A stretch of 64,000 nt of DNA from Acidobacteriota bacterium (GTDB lineage Bacteria > Acidobacteriota > Blastocatellia > Pyrinomonadales > Pyrinomonadaceae). A model generated the notes under the pieces. It saw nothing but the letters and a program-made list of their open reading frames with translations. It was not told where the DNA came from and did not search any database. Positions 43,549-54,290 of this stretch are shown here, piece after piece (within the stretch, counting starts at the first letter, position 1; each line of letters starts with the position of its first letter). Location of the stretch: positions 434,001 to 498,000 of the forward strand of contig JAIVJV010000008.1 in assembly GCA_020199835.1 (NCBI GenBank), in the 5' to 3' direction. A program made the translations under genes and the position numbers.

Positions 43549-43882
43549 GCCCCTGTAGCTCAGCGGATAGAGCATCTGCCTTGTTGGAGCCTTGATGGGG
43601 AAAACTGGGAACCCATTGAGTGGACGACCCTGTATGCGGGGACGCCCTGAGAGCCTCCGGTACTGCGCCTCGATAAGTCGTAGTAAAAACCCGCGAGGAT
43701 TGGGTAATCCGCAGGAAACCTCGAAGATATTTGTGAGGGATCCTCAGAGACTATACGGGTCGGGACTGAGACGTCCAAGATATAGTCCAGCCAGCAACCC
43801 CAGCTTTGACGGGCGGTCAGGGAAAGCCTGATGCTGGAAGCTAAGCAGAGGGCCGCAGGTTCGAGTCCTGCCGGGGGCACCA
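43549..43882 (+). tRNA. tRNA-Arg (anticodon TCT), interrupted by a group I intron
   Basis: The 5' exon is 43549-43582 (34 nt, ends at anticodon base 34) and the 3' exon is 43841-43882. Joined, they form a standard tRNA: acceptor GCCCCTG/CGGGGGC (one G-U), D-arm GCTC/GAGC, anticodon stem TCTGC/GCAGA with loop CTTCTAA, T-arm GCAGG/CCTGC and an encoded CCA. The anticodon becomes TCT only after splicing. This is likely to be an essential gene for AGA/AGG decoding, so the intron must self-splice efficiently. Confidence 0.93.
43583..43840 (+). ncRNA. Group I self-splicing intron (258 nt, no ORF)
   Basis: Conserved helices can be paired by eye: P1 exon CTT (43580-43582) with GAG (43587-43589), closed by the U-G wobble at the splice site; P2 43591-43599/43612-43620; P3 GACCC/GGGTC; P4 CTGCG (43663) / CGCAG (43710); P5 CCTCG/CGAGG; P7 GACTATA (43749) / TATAGTC (43781); P8 GGAC/GTCC; P9 CCAGC/GCTGG. 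The segment AATCCGCAGG is the Q element and TCAGAGACTATA the R element. The intron ends with the expected G (43840). Size and design are like small bacterial tRNA introns (Azoarcus, cyanobacteria). Confidence 0.92.
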
Positions 43883-43898
43883 CCACCAAACAGGATAT

Positions 43899-43976
<78 letters not shown>

Positions 43977-44009
43977 AACACCCAAACACTACTTTATGCC
44001 TGACCAATT

Positions 44010-44276
44010 ATGCCTGATGAACAAAGAGTAGCGAACAATTCTCAAACTTACGTCGCCGACGCCGACACTTTCGAGTTTGAGACTTTAGAACAGAAAAACG
44101 GACAGGCTACGGTGATCAGGTTTCGACTTGAGGATCCGAAGTATCACGCCGGTGACGTGCTCGTCGTGCTCAGCGGCAGCGACATTCATTTCCACGGAAT
44201 GATCGGCCAACTCGCTGACGGTTGGGCCATCGCCAGCGATCATCGAGGCTCGCTACTCGCCGCGACGGTCCAATGA
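44010..44276 (+). CDS. Small protein of unknown function, 88 residues
   Basis: A soluble acidic protein beginning MPDEQRVANNSQTYVADADTFEFE with a beta-rich core ATVIRFRLEDPKYHAGDVLVVLSGSDIHFHGMIGQLADGW. No family is recognised. It lies after the tRNA pair and is convergent to the permease operon. An upstream in-frame start is not evident. Confidence 0.55.
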   Translation: MPDEQRVANNSQTYVADADTFEFETLEQKNGQATVIRFRLEDPKYHAGDVLVVLSGSDIHFHGMIGQLADGWAIASDHRGSLLAATVQ

Positions 44277-44287
44277 CCCGTCCGAAC

Positions 44288-45331
44288 TCACAACCGCTCG
44301 CCTCTCCCAATCAGTCGTACCCCAAGTGTGAAAAACAACACGGCGAGTGCTGGCGACAGTACGCTGAACGGTTGCGAACGAAGCTGATCGAGATCGCTTG
44401 CAGCAGTGAGCATATTTCCAAGGCTTGGTTCCGGTTCCTGCAGCCCGACGCCAAGGTATGACAGAGCAACCTCAGCAAGCAGGAACGTCGGCAGCAGTAG
44501 AAGCGCCCGCGTTCGCAGCGACGGCAGAATGTTTGGCAGAATGTGGCGAAACAAAACTCTCGTTTGACTTACGCCCAAAGCGACTGCCGCAATTACGAAC
44601 TCGCGCTTTCGGAATGACAACACAAGTCCGCGTGTCAACCGGGCCATTTCTGCCCAGCCGGTCAGGGCGAAGATGAGTAGCAGAAGCAAAGCCGCGCGGG
44701 TTATTGGCAGCTCCAGCGGAAAAGCCGCACGCACCCCGAGTATCAGAATCAGTGTCGGCAGGGCAAGCATGGCGTCCGTGGCCCCCATCAGAAACGTATC
44801 CACAAACCGTCCCGCATAGCCGCTCAACCCTCCTATTAAAATACCGACGAGACTAGCGAAGAGAACGCCGATCAACGTAACGACGAGCGAAAACCGCAAC
44901 GCGTAGAGCAAGCGGGAGAAGCGGTCGCGTCCTAATTGGTCAGTTCCCAGAAGATTAATCTTCGGAGCGATGCCCGAAGTGGTTCTAACCCCGAACAGAT
45001 GTACGTCGGTTTCTGCGATGCCGAGCAACTTATATGAATACCCGCGGACGAAGAATCCCACGGGAAAGGCGACTGACGTGTCTTCCGTGTAAGTGCGCTG
45101 AAGCTGATCTTCGACACGTCGTGGGTGAATGATCGGTGTCAGACTGTTGAAGTGGATCGTCGTCGCCGGCGCGGATGGCTCAGATCGTGACTGAGCGCTG
45201 TAATCGTAGGGTGCAAGAAAGCCAGCAAACATAGCAGAGAGCGCGAACAGCCCGATAAGGAGCCAACCGAAAATCGCAACCAGATCGGTTCGCCGCTTAG
45301 TGAAACTATCTCTTGATAGATGTTCGCTCAA
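44288..45331 (-). CDS. Peptide/nickel-type ABC transporter permease (DppC/OppC family)
   Basis: A 347-residue inner-membrane protein: one N-terminal helix, an outer loop of about 100 residues, then the permease core with GTDQLGRDRFSRLLY, the EAA loop (ALGVSQTRVLFRHILPN) and VALSYLGVGLQEPEPSLGNML. This is the DppC/OppC signature. The outer loop is longer than usual. It overlaps the DppB-like gene by four bases. No ATPase genes are adjacent. Confidence 0.92.
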   Translation of the reverse strand: MSEHLSRDSFTKRRTDLVAIFGWLLIGLFALSAMFAGFLAPYDYSAQSRSEPSAPATTIHFNSLTPIIHPRRVEDQLQRTYTEDTSVAFPVGFFVRGYSYKLLGIAETDVHLFGVRTTSGIAPKINLLGTDQLGRDRFSRLLYALRFSLVVTLIGVLFASLVGILIGGLSGYAGRFVDTFLMGATDAMLALPTLILILGVRAAFPLELPITRAALLLLLIFALTGWAEMARLTRGLVLSFRKREFVIAAVALGVSQTRVLFRHILPNILPSLRTRALLLLPTFLLAEVALSYLGVGLQEPEPSLGNMLTAASDLDQLRSQPFSVLSPALAVLFFTLGVRLIGRGERL

Positions 45332-46251
45332 AAGCCGAGGTCGCGAAGCCTCTTGTCATTGACTACCTGCAGCAACTCGCCGAGGGCATTTCCAAGCCAA
45401 ATCGCTGTACTGGTAAATAGGACAATTCCCATTACCAACGGCAGATCACGTGCGCGCACGGCTGAAACCATCAATGTTCCCAGGCCCTGGCGTCCGAGCA
45501 CGGATTCGACAATAACGGAGCCTCCCAGCACACCCCCAAGCGAGAGACCCGCGATCGTCAGCACCGGATTGAGTGCGGGCCTGACCGCGTGCCGAAGGAT
45601 GACGGCACTCTCGTTTAAGCCTTTCGCACGTGCAAGCTTGATGAAATCCTCCCGCATAATTCGTTGTAATTCGCCATGAAACTGCGCCAGAAAAGCCGAA
45701 ATCAGCGGCGCCGACAGGGCCAACGCCGCCAACCAGAACAGGACCAGTGAAGACGTGTCCACCGTAAACGACGCCAATCGGACCGATATCGCGAGCGCGA
45801 CGAGCGCGAGGACGATCCGCGGCGTCGATGCTGTCACAAGAATCAACAAGTCGATGAATGCAGCAATCGTCTTTGATTTGTATCGCACGCCGATGAGGCT
45901 TAGAGGTACCGCAAGGGTTAGTGCGATTGCAAAGGCGGCGGTCCCGAGCAGAAATGTACTTACCGAACGCGCCCATACAAGGCCGCTTACCGGCACACGA
46001 AAGTATGTGGATTCACCCAAGTCTCCGGTAACCGCGCCGGAAAGCCACCGAAAGTACCTGATCACAAGTGGTTGATCGAGGCCGTAGACGCGGCGAAGAC
46101 GCTCGATCGTCTCCTCTGAGATCTGCGGGTTATCTCGTAGTCGCGTCAGCGCGTCTCCACCCGCAAAACCGAGCAACGCAAAGGTCACGACTGAAACGCA
46201 CAATATCATCATGAGCCCTTGCAGCCATTTTCTCAGCAGCAACTTGATCAT
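45328..46251 (-). CDS. Peptide/nickel-type ABC transporter permease (DppB/OppB family)
   Basis: A 307-residue protein with about six hydrophobic segments: start LRKWLQGLMMILCVSVVTFALL, the LRRVYGLDQPLVIRYFRWL motif, and an EAA loop FIKLARAKGLNESAVILRHAVRPAL. This is DppB-type. It is the first gene of a two-gene permease operon divergent from the substrate-binding protein at 46398, sharing a 146-bp regulatory region. Confidence 0.92.
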   Translation of the reverse strand: MIKLLLRKWLQGLMMILCVSVVTFALLGFAGGDALTRLRDNPQISEETIERLRRVYGLDQPLVIRYFRWLSGAVTGDLGESTYFRVPVSGLVWARSVSTFLLGTAAFAIALTLAVPLSLIGVRYKSKTIAAFIDLLILVTASTPRIVLALVALAISVRLASFTVDTSSLVLFWLAALALSAPLISAFLAQFHGELQRIMREDFIKLARAKGLNESAVILRHAVRPALNPVLTIAGLSLGGVLGGSVIVESVLGRQGLGTLMVSAVRARDLPLVMGIVLFTSTAIWLGNALGELLQVVNDKRLRDLGF

Positions 46252-46397
46252 TCTCGCCTGTTGCGAGGAACGCCGCGCGTGGGCTACGGCTATTTCTCAC
46301 TATTGTTCTTTGATCTGCAAAACAAAAGTTCTTACACTCTCGCCAGTTTACTCCTTCGGATTTCGGCTTCCCTAAACTTTCTGTGGAGAATAGCACC

Positions 46398-48155
46398 ATG
46401 CGGCCGTTCACATACGTTCGACTCGCTGTTTTTCTTCTGCTTCCCTTTCTGTTTTCCTGCCGGCAACCGCCAACATCAAACACTGCCACAGGGACCGCCA
46501 AACCAGAACAACGAAAAATCGGCACACGGGGCGGGAAGTTGGTCTATCGTGTATCTTCGCCGCCCAAAACATTCAACTATCTTGTCGCAAACGACGAACC
46601 ATCGATCGTAGCAGCGTTCTTCCTGCTCAACAGCCGGCTGGTGGAGTTCGATCATTCAACGCAATCCTACGTGCCTGGTCTCGCGGAAGCGTGGACCATG
46701 GGCCCTGATCGCCGTTCGGTCGACATCAGGCTTCGAGATGGCCTGAAGTTTTCGGACGGGAACCCTCTGAGGAGTAGTGACGTGGCGTTCACGCTGGAGG
46801 CTGCTTACGATGAGCGGAACAAGGCAGAAGTGTTCCGTGATGCACTCCTGATCAACGGCAAGCCGATATCTTTAAAGGTGATCGATGATCGAAATCTCCA
46901 GTTTGTCTTTCCGGAAACGATAGCGGCCGCAGACAATTACCTCTATAACATCGCCGTGCTGTCCAGGAACGCTCTCGAATCCGATCAAAAAGCGGGCCGG
47001 CTTTCCGAGGCGTGGAAGATAACGGCGCCGCCGGCGTCCGTGGTCTCGAGCGGTCCGTTCGTTGTCGCGTCAGCGGCCGCCGCCGAGCGGATCGTCCTCA
47101 AACGCAATCCCCATTACTGGAAAAGCGATGCACAAGGAATGCAGCTCCCGTATCTTGATGAACTGACCCTCCAAGTAGTCCCCGATGCGAATCAGGCACG
47201 CGCCGGATTGGACCAGTCCACAATTGATATCGTGGACCGTATACGCCCGACGGATTACGCTTCGCTGCTGAACGCCGGCGGAGCCGTGAGAGCCTTCGAT
47301 CTCGGCCCAAGTCTTGGTGTCGATTATATTTGGTTCAATCTGAACCCCGCGAAGGCAGACGGCACACCGATAAATCCGGTCAAGCTCGCATGGTTCTCGG
47401 ATTCGAGGTTTAGAAGGGCGATTTCAATGGCGGTTGACCGCGACTCGATCGCCAGGTCGACCCTGCAGGGTTTGGCAACGCCGCTCTACGGCGTTGTTTC
47501 ACCGGCGAACCGAATCTGGGCCAATCCCGATCTACCGAAGATCGCGTACGACCTTGGTCAAGCAGCTTCGCTGCTGGAACAAGCTGGTTTCACCAGGCGC
47601 GGAGCCGCCGATGCCCCCGAACTGGTGGACGCACAGGGCAATCGCGTCGAGTTCTCGCTGCTGGTCCCTGCTGAGAACGAACCCCGCAAGCTGATAGCCG
47701 CGGTGATCCAGGAAGATTTGGCGAAGCTCGGCATAAGAATGCAGGTCGTGCCGATCGAATTCGCCGCTGTCACGAACGCCTGGACCAAGTCTTATGATTA
47801 CGATGCGATACTGCTCGGTCTCTCCGTTACGGACCTTGAGCCATCAACGTACGCCAACTTGATGCTGAGCAGCGGCGAAGCGCATCACTGGAGGCCGAAT
47901 CAAAAGTCGCCGGCAAACGAATGGGAAATGAAGGTTGATGGGCTTTTCGCCGAGCAGGCCCGCGAGTCCGATCCGGAAATACGAAAATCGAAATTTCACG
48001 AGATTCAACGAATCGTAGCAAACGAATCGCCCGTCATCCCGGTCGTCAGCCGCCACGTTGTTTCGGCGGCGAACTCACGCGTCGGAAACTTCTCACCGAG
48101 CCCGATCTTCCCTTACTCGATGTGGAATGCGGACGAGCTTTTTATCAAACAATAA
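46398..48155 (+). CDS. Family 5 solute-binding lipoprotein (peptide/opine type)
   Basis: ATG at 46398 follows a GGAG at about nine bases; an in-frame GTG at 46383 is less likely. The 585-residue protein begins with a lipoprotein signal (LLPFLFSC, Cys at about 21). SBP_bac_5 motifs: LVEFDHSTQSYVPGLAEAW, RLRDGLKFSDGNPLRSSDVAFTLEAA, RRAISMAVDRDSIARSTLQG. It should capture peptides for the divergent DppBC-like permeases. The cluster lacks the ATPases, which may be elsewhere. Confidence 0.92.
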   Translation: MRPFTYVRLAVFLLLPFLFSCRQPPTSNTATGTAKPEQRKIGTRGGKLVYRVSSPPKTFNYLVANDEPSIVAAFFLLNSRLVEFDHSTQSYVPGLAEAWTMGPDRRSVDIRLRDGLKFSDGNPLRSSDVAFTLEAAYDERNKAEVFRDALLINGKPISLKVIDDRNLQFVFPETIAAADNYLYNIAVLSRNALESDQKAGRLSEAWKITAPPASVVSSGPFVVASAAAAERIVLKRNPHYWKSDAQGMQLPYLDELTLQVVPDANQARAGLDQSTIDIVDRIRPTDYASLLNAGGAVRAFDLGPSLGVDYIWFNLNPAKADGTPINPVKLAWFSDSRFRRAISMAVDRDSIARSTLQGLATPLYGVVSPANRIWANPDLPKIAYDLGQAASLLEQAGFTRRGAADAPELVDAQGNRVEFSLLVPAENEPRKLIAAVIQEDLAKLGIRMQVVPIEFAAVTNAWTKSYDYDAILLGLSVTDLEPSTYANLMLSSGEAHHWRPNQKSPANEWEMKVDGLFAEQARESDPEIRKSKFHEIQRIVANESPVIPVVSRHVVSAANSRVGNFSPSPIFPYSMWNADELFIKQ

Positions 48156-48170
48156 GATAACGACGGCGAT

Positions 48171-50582
<2,412 letters not shown>

Positions 50583-50607
50583 CGGATTCCTCCTGGTTTC
50601 ATGTAGC

Positions 50608-50654
50608 CTGAGATTACTTAAGGCGGCTTGAGATTTACTTGAGGTCTGCTTGAG
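50608..50654 (-). promoter_or_regulatory. 11-bp direct-repeat operator of the S8 protease gene
   Basis: On the plus strand TTGAG occurs at 50628, 50639 and 50650, exactly 11 bp apart, with weaker forms (CTGAG at 50608, TTAAG at 50618) continuing the spacing by about 10. In the sense strand they read CTCAAG. Behind the last good copy, TAAGTA lies about 7 bp further downstream as a -10 candidate. Confidence 0.6.
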
Positions 50655-50675
50655 CCTGTTAACTACCTAAGAGGA

Positions 50676-50705
50676 GAAAGGCTGCCCGAGATCGGACAGC
50701 CTTTC
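50676..50705 (-). terminator. Terminator of the M36 protease operon
   Basis: Stem GAAAGGCTG/CAGCCTTTC (9 bp, 12-nt loop) just after the M36 stop, followed on the minus strand by TCCTCTT. Confidence 0.7.
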
Positions 50706-50731
50706 TGGAAAGACACGAATGCTCCAGCGAA

Positions 50732-53700
50732 TTAGAGTATTCGGAAGGAAACGGTTTTGGTCAGCGGATTGATTGTAAACCGGACTAAACGAGTGAGTAC
50801 ATTCGTCGTGGCTGACACAGTCGAGCTTCCGCCTACCGTTCGCGTACCGCCGTTCTCGTTAGACGAGCCCTGCGGAAGCAACTGATTCGATACGATCTGG
50901 AACGTGCTCGGACCGTTCGCAAACCCGAGTACACGGAAGACGTACGTTGTATTCGGCTGAACAGCGGACGAGACGAACTCGGTCGCCGTTGCTCCGGCCG
51001 AACGCATCAGGATCTTCCCGTCCATAGTTCGCAGCTCAAAGTCCAAATCGACCGCCGTAGCCGAGGTGAGCTGTCCCTCGAGAGCCAGCGCATCGGACTT
51101 GGTGGTGACGAGTACGTCGTCCCATGTGATGCCTTTGAATGTAGGGCTGCCCCATGTGGCGCTTGTGCCGACCGTGGCAGTTGGCTCGCCACCGAGCAAT
51201 GTTCCGGTCCTCGTTTCCGTAAAGATCGAATACGTGACCGCTGCCGGCGGGTTCGAAGAACCATCTCCACTTTGTGAACCCGTGCCGACCGTCGAGCCTG
51301 CAAACGCGTTTGCAAAGACTTTGGCGTCGAAGCTGAACATCTGCGCCATCGGGTCGTTGAATTCAATCCGTTTCGCGGCGGATGTTTGCCCGAGAGTCAG
51401 TGTCTGGTTGTAGAGGAACGTGTTGCCGTTCGCGTCCGCGTTGCGAACTGTTACGGACGGATTCGAGATGCTCACGATTTGGAATTCGAGCGGTTTGTAC
51501 AGAGTCTTGTCTGTCGAGAATGCACCGCGCGCATTTGTCAGACGATTGTCAAAAGCCAACACGCCATTCGCGAACGACACATTGGAGATGGCTGAATCGA
51601 CTTGAGCTGTAACGTCCTGACGTGTTTGTAATGCCCTTGACGAACCCGAAAAATTGGACCATCCGAGCTGGCCGGTCGAGTTCACCCCTATTGCCCGGAC
51701 AACATATTCGCTGTCGAACACGTCTTTCAGGCCTGTCGGCGCAAAGATCTCGAAGATCGGCCCGTTGTCGTCCCACGAGGTTTGATTTCCCGCAGTGAAG
51801 AATGCATGGCGGTAGCCTGTCGTCGAGGCATCACCGTCGGCATACACGCGCTTGCCGTTCGGTTCTCGCTGGCCGGCAAGTGCGGTCTTGCGCTTGAGAA
51901 CTTCGTAGGCAACTGCGCCCGGCACAGCATCCCACGTAACCGTTACGCTTTTTGCCGAAGATGGGCTGACCTTCACGTTTTGCGGAACCGCCGGAGCCGC
52001 CTGATCACCGGCGAAGTGTGAAACCTGCGTCGAGATCGTCGCCTGTCCGCCACTAACTTCGCGGGCATTAATGCCGAGTTCTTTCGCAGCGAAGATCTGT
52101 TCGATCATCGCACGATGCTTTCCGGGCGCGTCAGGATCGGTCGAATCCGACGGATATAGCATCTGGTCCGCGACGATGAAGGCATCACGAGCCTTGACCA
52201 TCGTATCCGGGGACGTAGTGCCGAGGATGTACATCGAGCCGAGGAAATCGCGCTCGAAGATGTTGGTCCCAAGGGTGATGGCCTTCTGCGGCAGACCGTC
52301 CTTGGCCCGCGGACGCTTAAAGGTCGTAGCCTGCGGATAGACGCGATTCATCATCTCGCGAATGTCCCACATCGTTGACATGTAGATCTCGCCGTCGCGA
52401 TGCTCTTCAACCTGGCCGGCCGCACCGAAAGTTCCGTAGTCGGAATATTTAAGGGTCGAACGTGCGCTGCGGATATACGCGATCGAATCCGGATCGCGTC
52501 CGTTGTCACGAAAGAGCTGGCGGAAGCCTTTTGCGTTGACGACATAGTCGCCAAGGCTTGCATTGTCCGTGATGGTGAAGGCCCACATGTCTGCCTGGCC
52601 CTCGTTCAAGGCGCTTCCTTCATCGCCTTCCAGTCCGGCGATCGGTGATGTGATTGCGTGCATCCCTTCGTGATACGGAACTGTTCCCTCGAGAGCGAGG
52701 TCGTTAAAGAAGTAACCATGGCCGTAAACCGTCGGGTTCACGACGACCGGCGATTTGCTGGCTGTGACGGCTTCGATCAGCGACGTCAAATTAAATGCGA
52801 GGGCATTGTCGAGGCCCAAAACGATTTCGACGAAGTCAGGATGCGTTGGATCAGGCACATCACCGTTGGCGACATCTATCGCGAGCAGAACATTGGGAAT
52901 GTGGACCGTTGCGGGAAGCGGAGTCGTCTTGTTTGGATAATCGTCCGGGAAAGCGCCGCCGCCGATGGTCGTGTTATCGCCGCCGATATGCAGGTAGTCA
53001 ACATACTCGACGAGATAAGTTACGAAGAAGAACGCATTGATCTCGTCCTGGTGTTCGGCTGGTTCAGCAAGCTGATCTTGTTCATTTGTGCGAGCTTCCA
53101 GTGCTGCCGGGTCGTCCTTGCGGAAGTGCCAGGTGCCGAGCGCGGCCTGTCCGAACGGCTGCTTTGTCGCGAGTGCATTGTTGACGATGGTGTGGGCTCC
53201 GGTCAGAGTACCATTCACGCCGGTTACTCGGTTCGACGGATCGAAAGAGCGCAAATTCACACGCTCCTGTCCGCACGGCGCCACAACGCCGTCTGTCGTG
53301 CACGAGCTGATTATGCTGTTGCCCTTCAGATTTTGATCGATCTGCGGGTACTTCGGATAGATGTCCGCGGTTTCCGCTCCGGGCGTGGTTTGAAACGCTG
53401 AAAAGTCTTTGCGTGCTAGGATCTCACCGGTGTTTGCATCGACAGTGACCATGTACAAGCCGAATGGATTGGTCGAAAACCTGGCGACTTTCCAGGCGAG
53501 ACGATAGCCATCCGCAGTTGGGTAGATTGCGAGAGTAGGCGGAATGTTCTCTACCGCCGCCAGTTGCTGCGAGAGGATCGATAAACCGTTCTGGAGAAGA
53601 TTTGTCGCAGCGGCAGGGAGCCCAACGTAGAACTGCTTCAGATCGTTCACCGCCGCCGTTCGTGCCTGTTGTGCGGTCAAGGACGGCTGAGTGTTGACGG

Positions 53701-54280
53701 CAACATCGCGAAAGAACGGGCCTGACGCCATGATGACCTGCTTGTTCGCGTTCATCACAATGCCGATGCCGCCATTTTCAACCGCGACGCCGTTGAACGT
53801 CTGCTGAAATCTAACAAGATGTCCGCCGAGCGCGTTGCGGGAGCTGAAGACGCGGAAGTTATTCGACTCGGTTACGCCGAAGATGACCGCGTTCTGCATG
53901 ACGAACGCGCGTGCTGCTTCTTCCGGCGTGCCCGTATACGGCTGGGAGGCAAAGTCGTACATCACTTCGGGCGATCCGCCAAAGTCGTTCCAGCGTGTGG
54001 TCATACCTGGCGAGTTCACCGATGTCTTGAGGTTGTTGAGAGCGGCGAGTTGTGCGGATGTTGCCTGGCGAACGTTCGGCAAATTCCGCGAGGCGTTCAG
54101 ATCGAAGTTCGGAGCGGAACGTTTGTAAAGCTCCTTCACAGCTTCCGATGCTCCGGGCGCGGCCTTGCCTGTATCGAACGGTAGCGAAACCGTCGCTCCG
54201 AGGATCGCGGCAGCCGCGGTAAGCAACATCGCGAACCGAACCAGGCTCTTCCTTCTAACTGTTGTGGTAGTGTCTTTCAT
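50732..54280 (-). CDS. Secreted M36 (fungalysin-type) metalloprotease
   Basis: The ATG at 54280 has a perfect AAGGAGGAAGG site. The product has 1182 residues: signal peptide (about 15-40), FTP propeptide (with GHLVRFQQTFNGVAVENGGIG), and the M36 domain with zinc ligands H537 and H541 in HEGMH and the Glu in NEGQADMW. A fibronectin-type III domain (about 780-870: APAVPQNVKVSPSSAKSVTV) and a beta-rich region follow. Family members digest proteins outside the cell. It starts 10 bases after the upstream S8-SLH gene, so both form one operon. The SLH-like gene is the first cistron. Confidence 0.93.
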   Translation of the reverse strand: MKDTTTTVRRKSLVRFAMLLTAAAAILGATVSLPFDTGKAAPGASEAVKELYKRSAPNFDLNASRNLPNVRQATSAQLAALNNLKTSVNSPGMTTRWNDFGGSPEVMYDFASQPYTGTPEEAARAFVMQNAVIFGVTESNNFRVFSSRNALGGHLVRFQQTFNGVAVENGGIGIVMNANKQVIMASGPFFRDVAVNTQPSLTAQQARTAAVNDLKQFYVGLPAAATNLLQNGLSILSQQLAAVENIPPTLAIYPTADGYRLAWKVARFSTNPFGLYMVTVDANTGEILARKDFSAFQTTPGAETADIYPKYPQIDQNLKGNSIISSCTTDGVVAPCGQERVNLRSFDPSNRVTGVNGTLTGAHTIVNNALATKQPFGQAALGTWHFRKDDPAALEARTNEQDQLAEPAEHQDEINAFFFVTYLVEYVDYLHIGGDNTTIGGGAFPDDYPNKTTPLPATVHIPNVLLAIDVANGDVPDPTHPDFVEIVLGLDNALAFNLTSLIEAVTASKSPVVVNPTVYGHGYFFNDLALEGTVPYHEGMHAITSPIAGLEGDEGSALNEGQADMWAFTITDNASLGDYVVNAKGFRQLFRDNGRDPDSIAYIRSARSTLKYSDYGTFGAAGQVEEHRDGEIYMSTMWDIREMMNRVYPQATTFKRPRAKDGLPQKAITLGTNIFERDFLGSMYILGTTSPDTMVKARDAFIVADQMLYPSDSTDPDAPGKHRAMIEQIFAAKELGINAREVSGGQATISTQVSHFAGDQAAPAVPQNVKVSPSSAKSVTVTWDAVPGAVAYEVLKRKTALAGQREPNGKRVYADGDASTTGYRHAFFTAGNQTSWDDNGPIFEIFAPTGLKDVFDSEYVVRAIGVNSTGQLGWSNFSGSSRALQTRQDVTAQVDSAISNVSFANGVLAFDNRLTNARGAFSTDKTLYKPLEFQIVSISNPSVTVRNADANGNTFLYNQTLTLGQTSAAKRIEFNDPMAQMFSFDAKVFANAFAGSTVGTGSQSGDGSSNPPAAVTYSIFTETRTGTLLGGEPTATVGTSATWGSPTFKGITWDDVLVTTKSDALALEGQLTSATAVDLDFELRTMDGKILMRSAGATATEFVSSAVQPNTTYVFRVLGFANGPSTFQIVSNQLLPQGSSNENGGTRTVGGSSTVSATTNVLTRLVRFTINPLTKTVSFRIL

Positions 54281-54290
54281 CCTTCCTCCT

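Noticed and set aside
43560..43889. 109-codon minus-strand ORF over the tRNA-Arg gene (PAGLEPAALCLASS-type protein)
   Set aside because: It is the antisense of tRNA exons and the intron; this type of sequence is a known false gene caused by tRNA T-arms.
52658..53401. 247-codon plus-strand ORF in the M36 protease gene
   Set aside because: Antisense to the conserved propeptide and catalytic domain; no ribosome site or domain.
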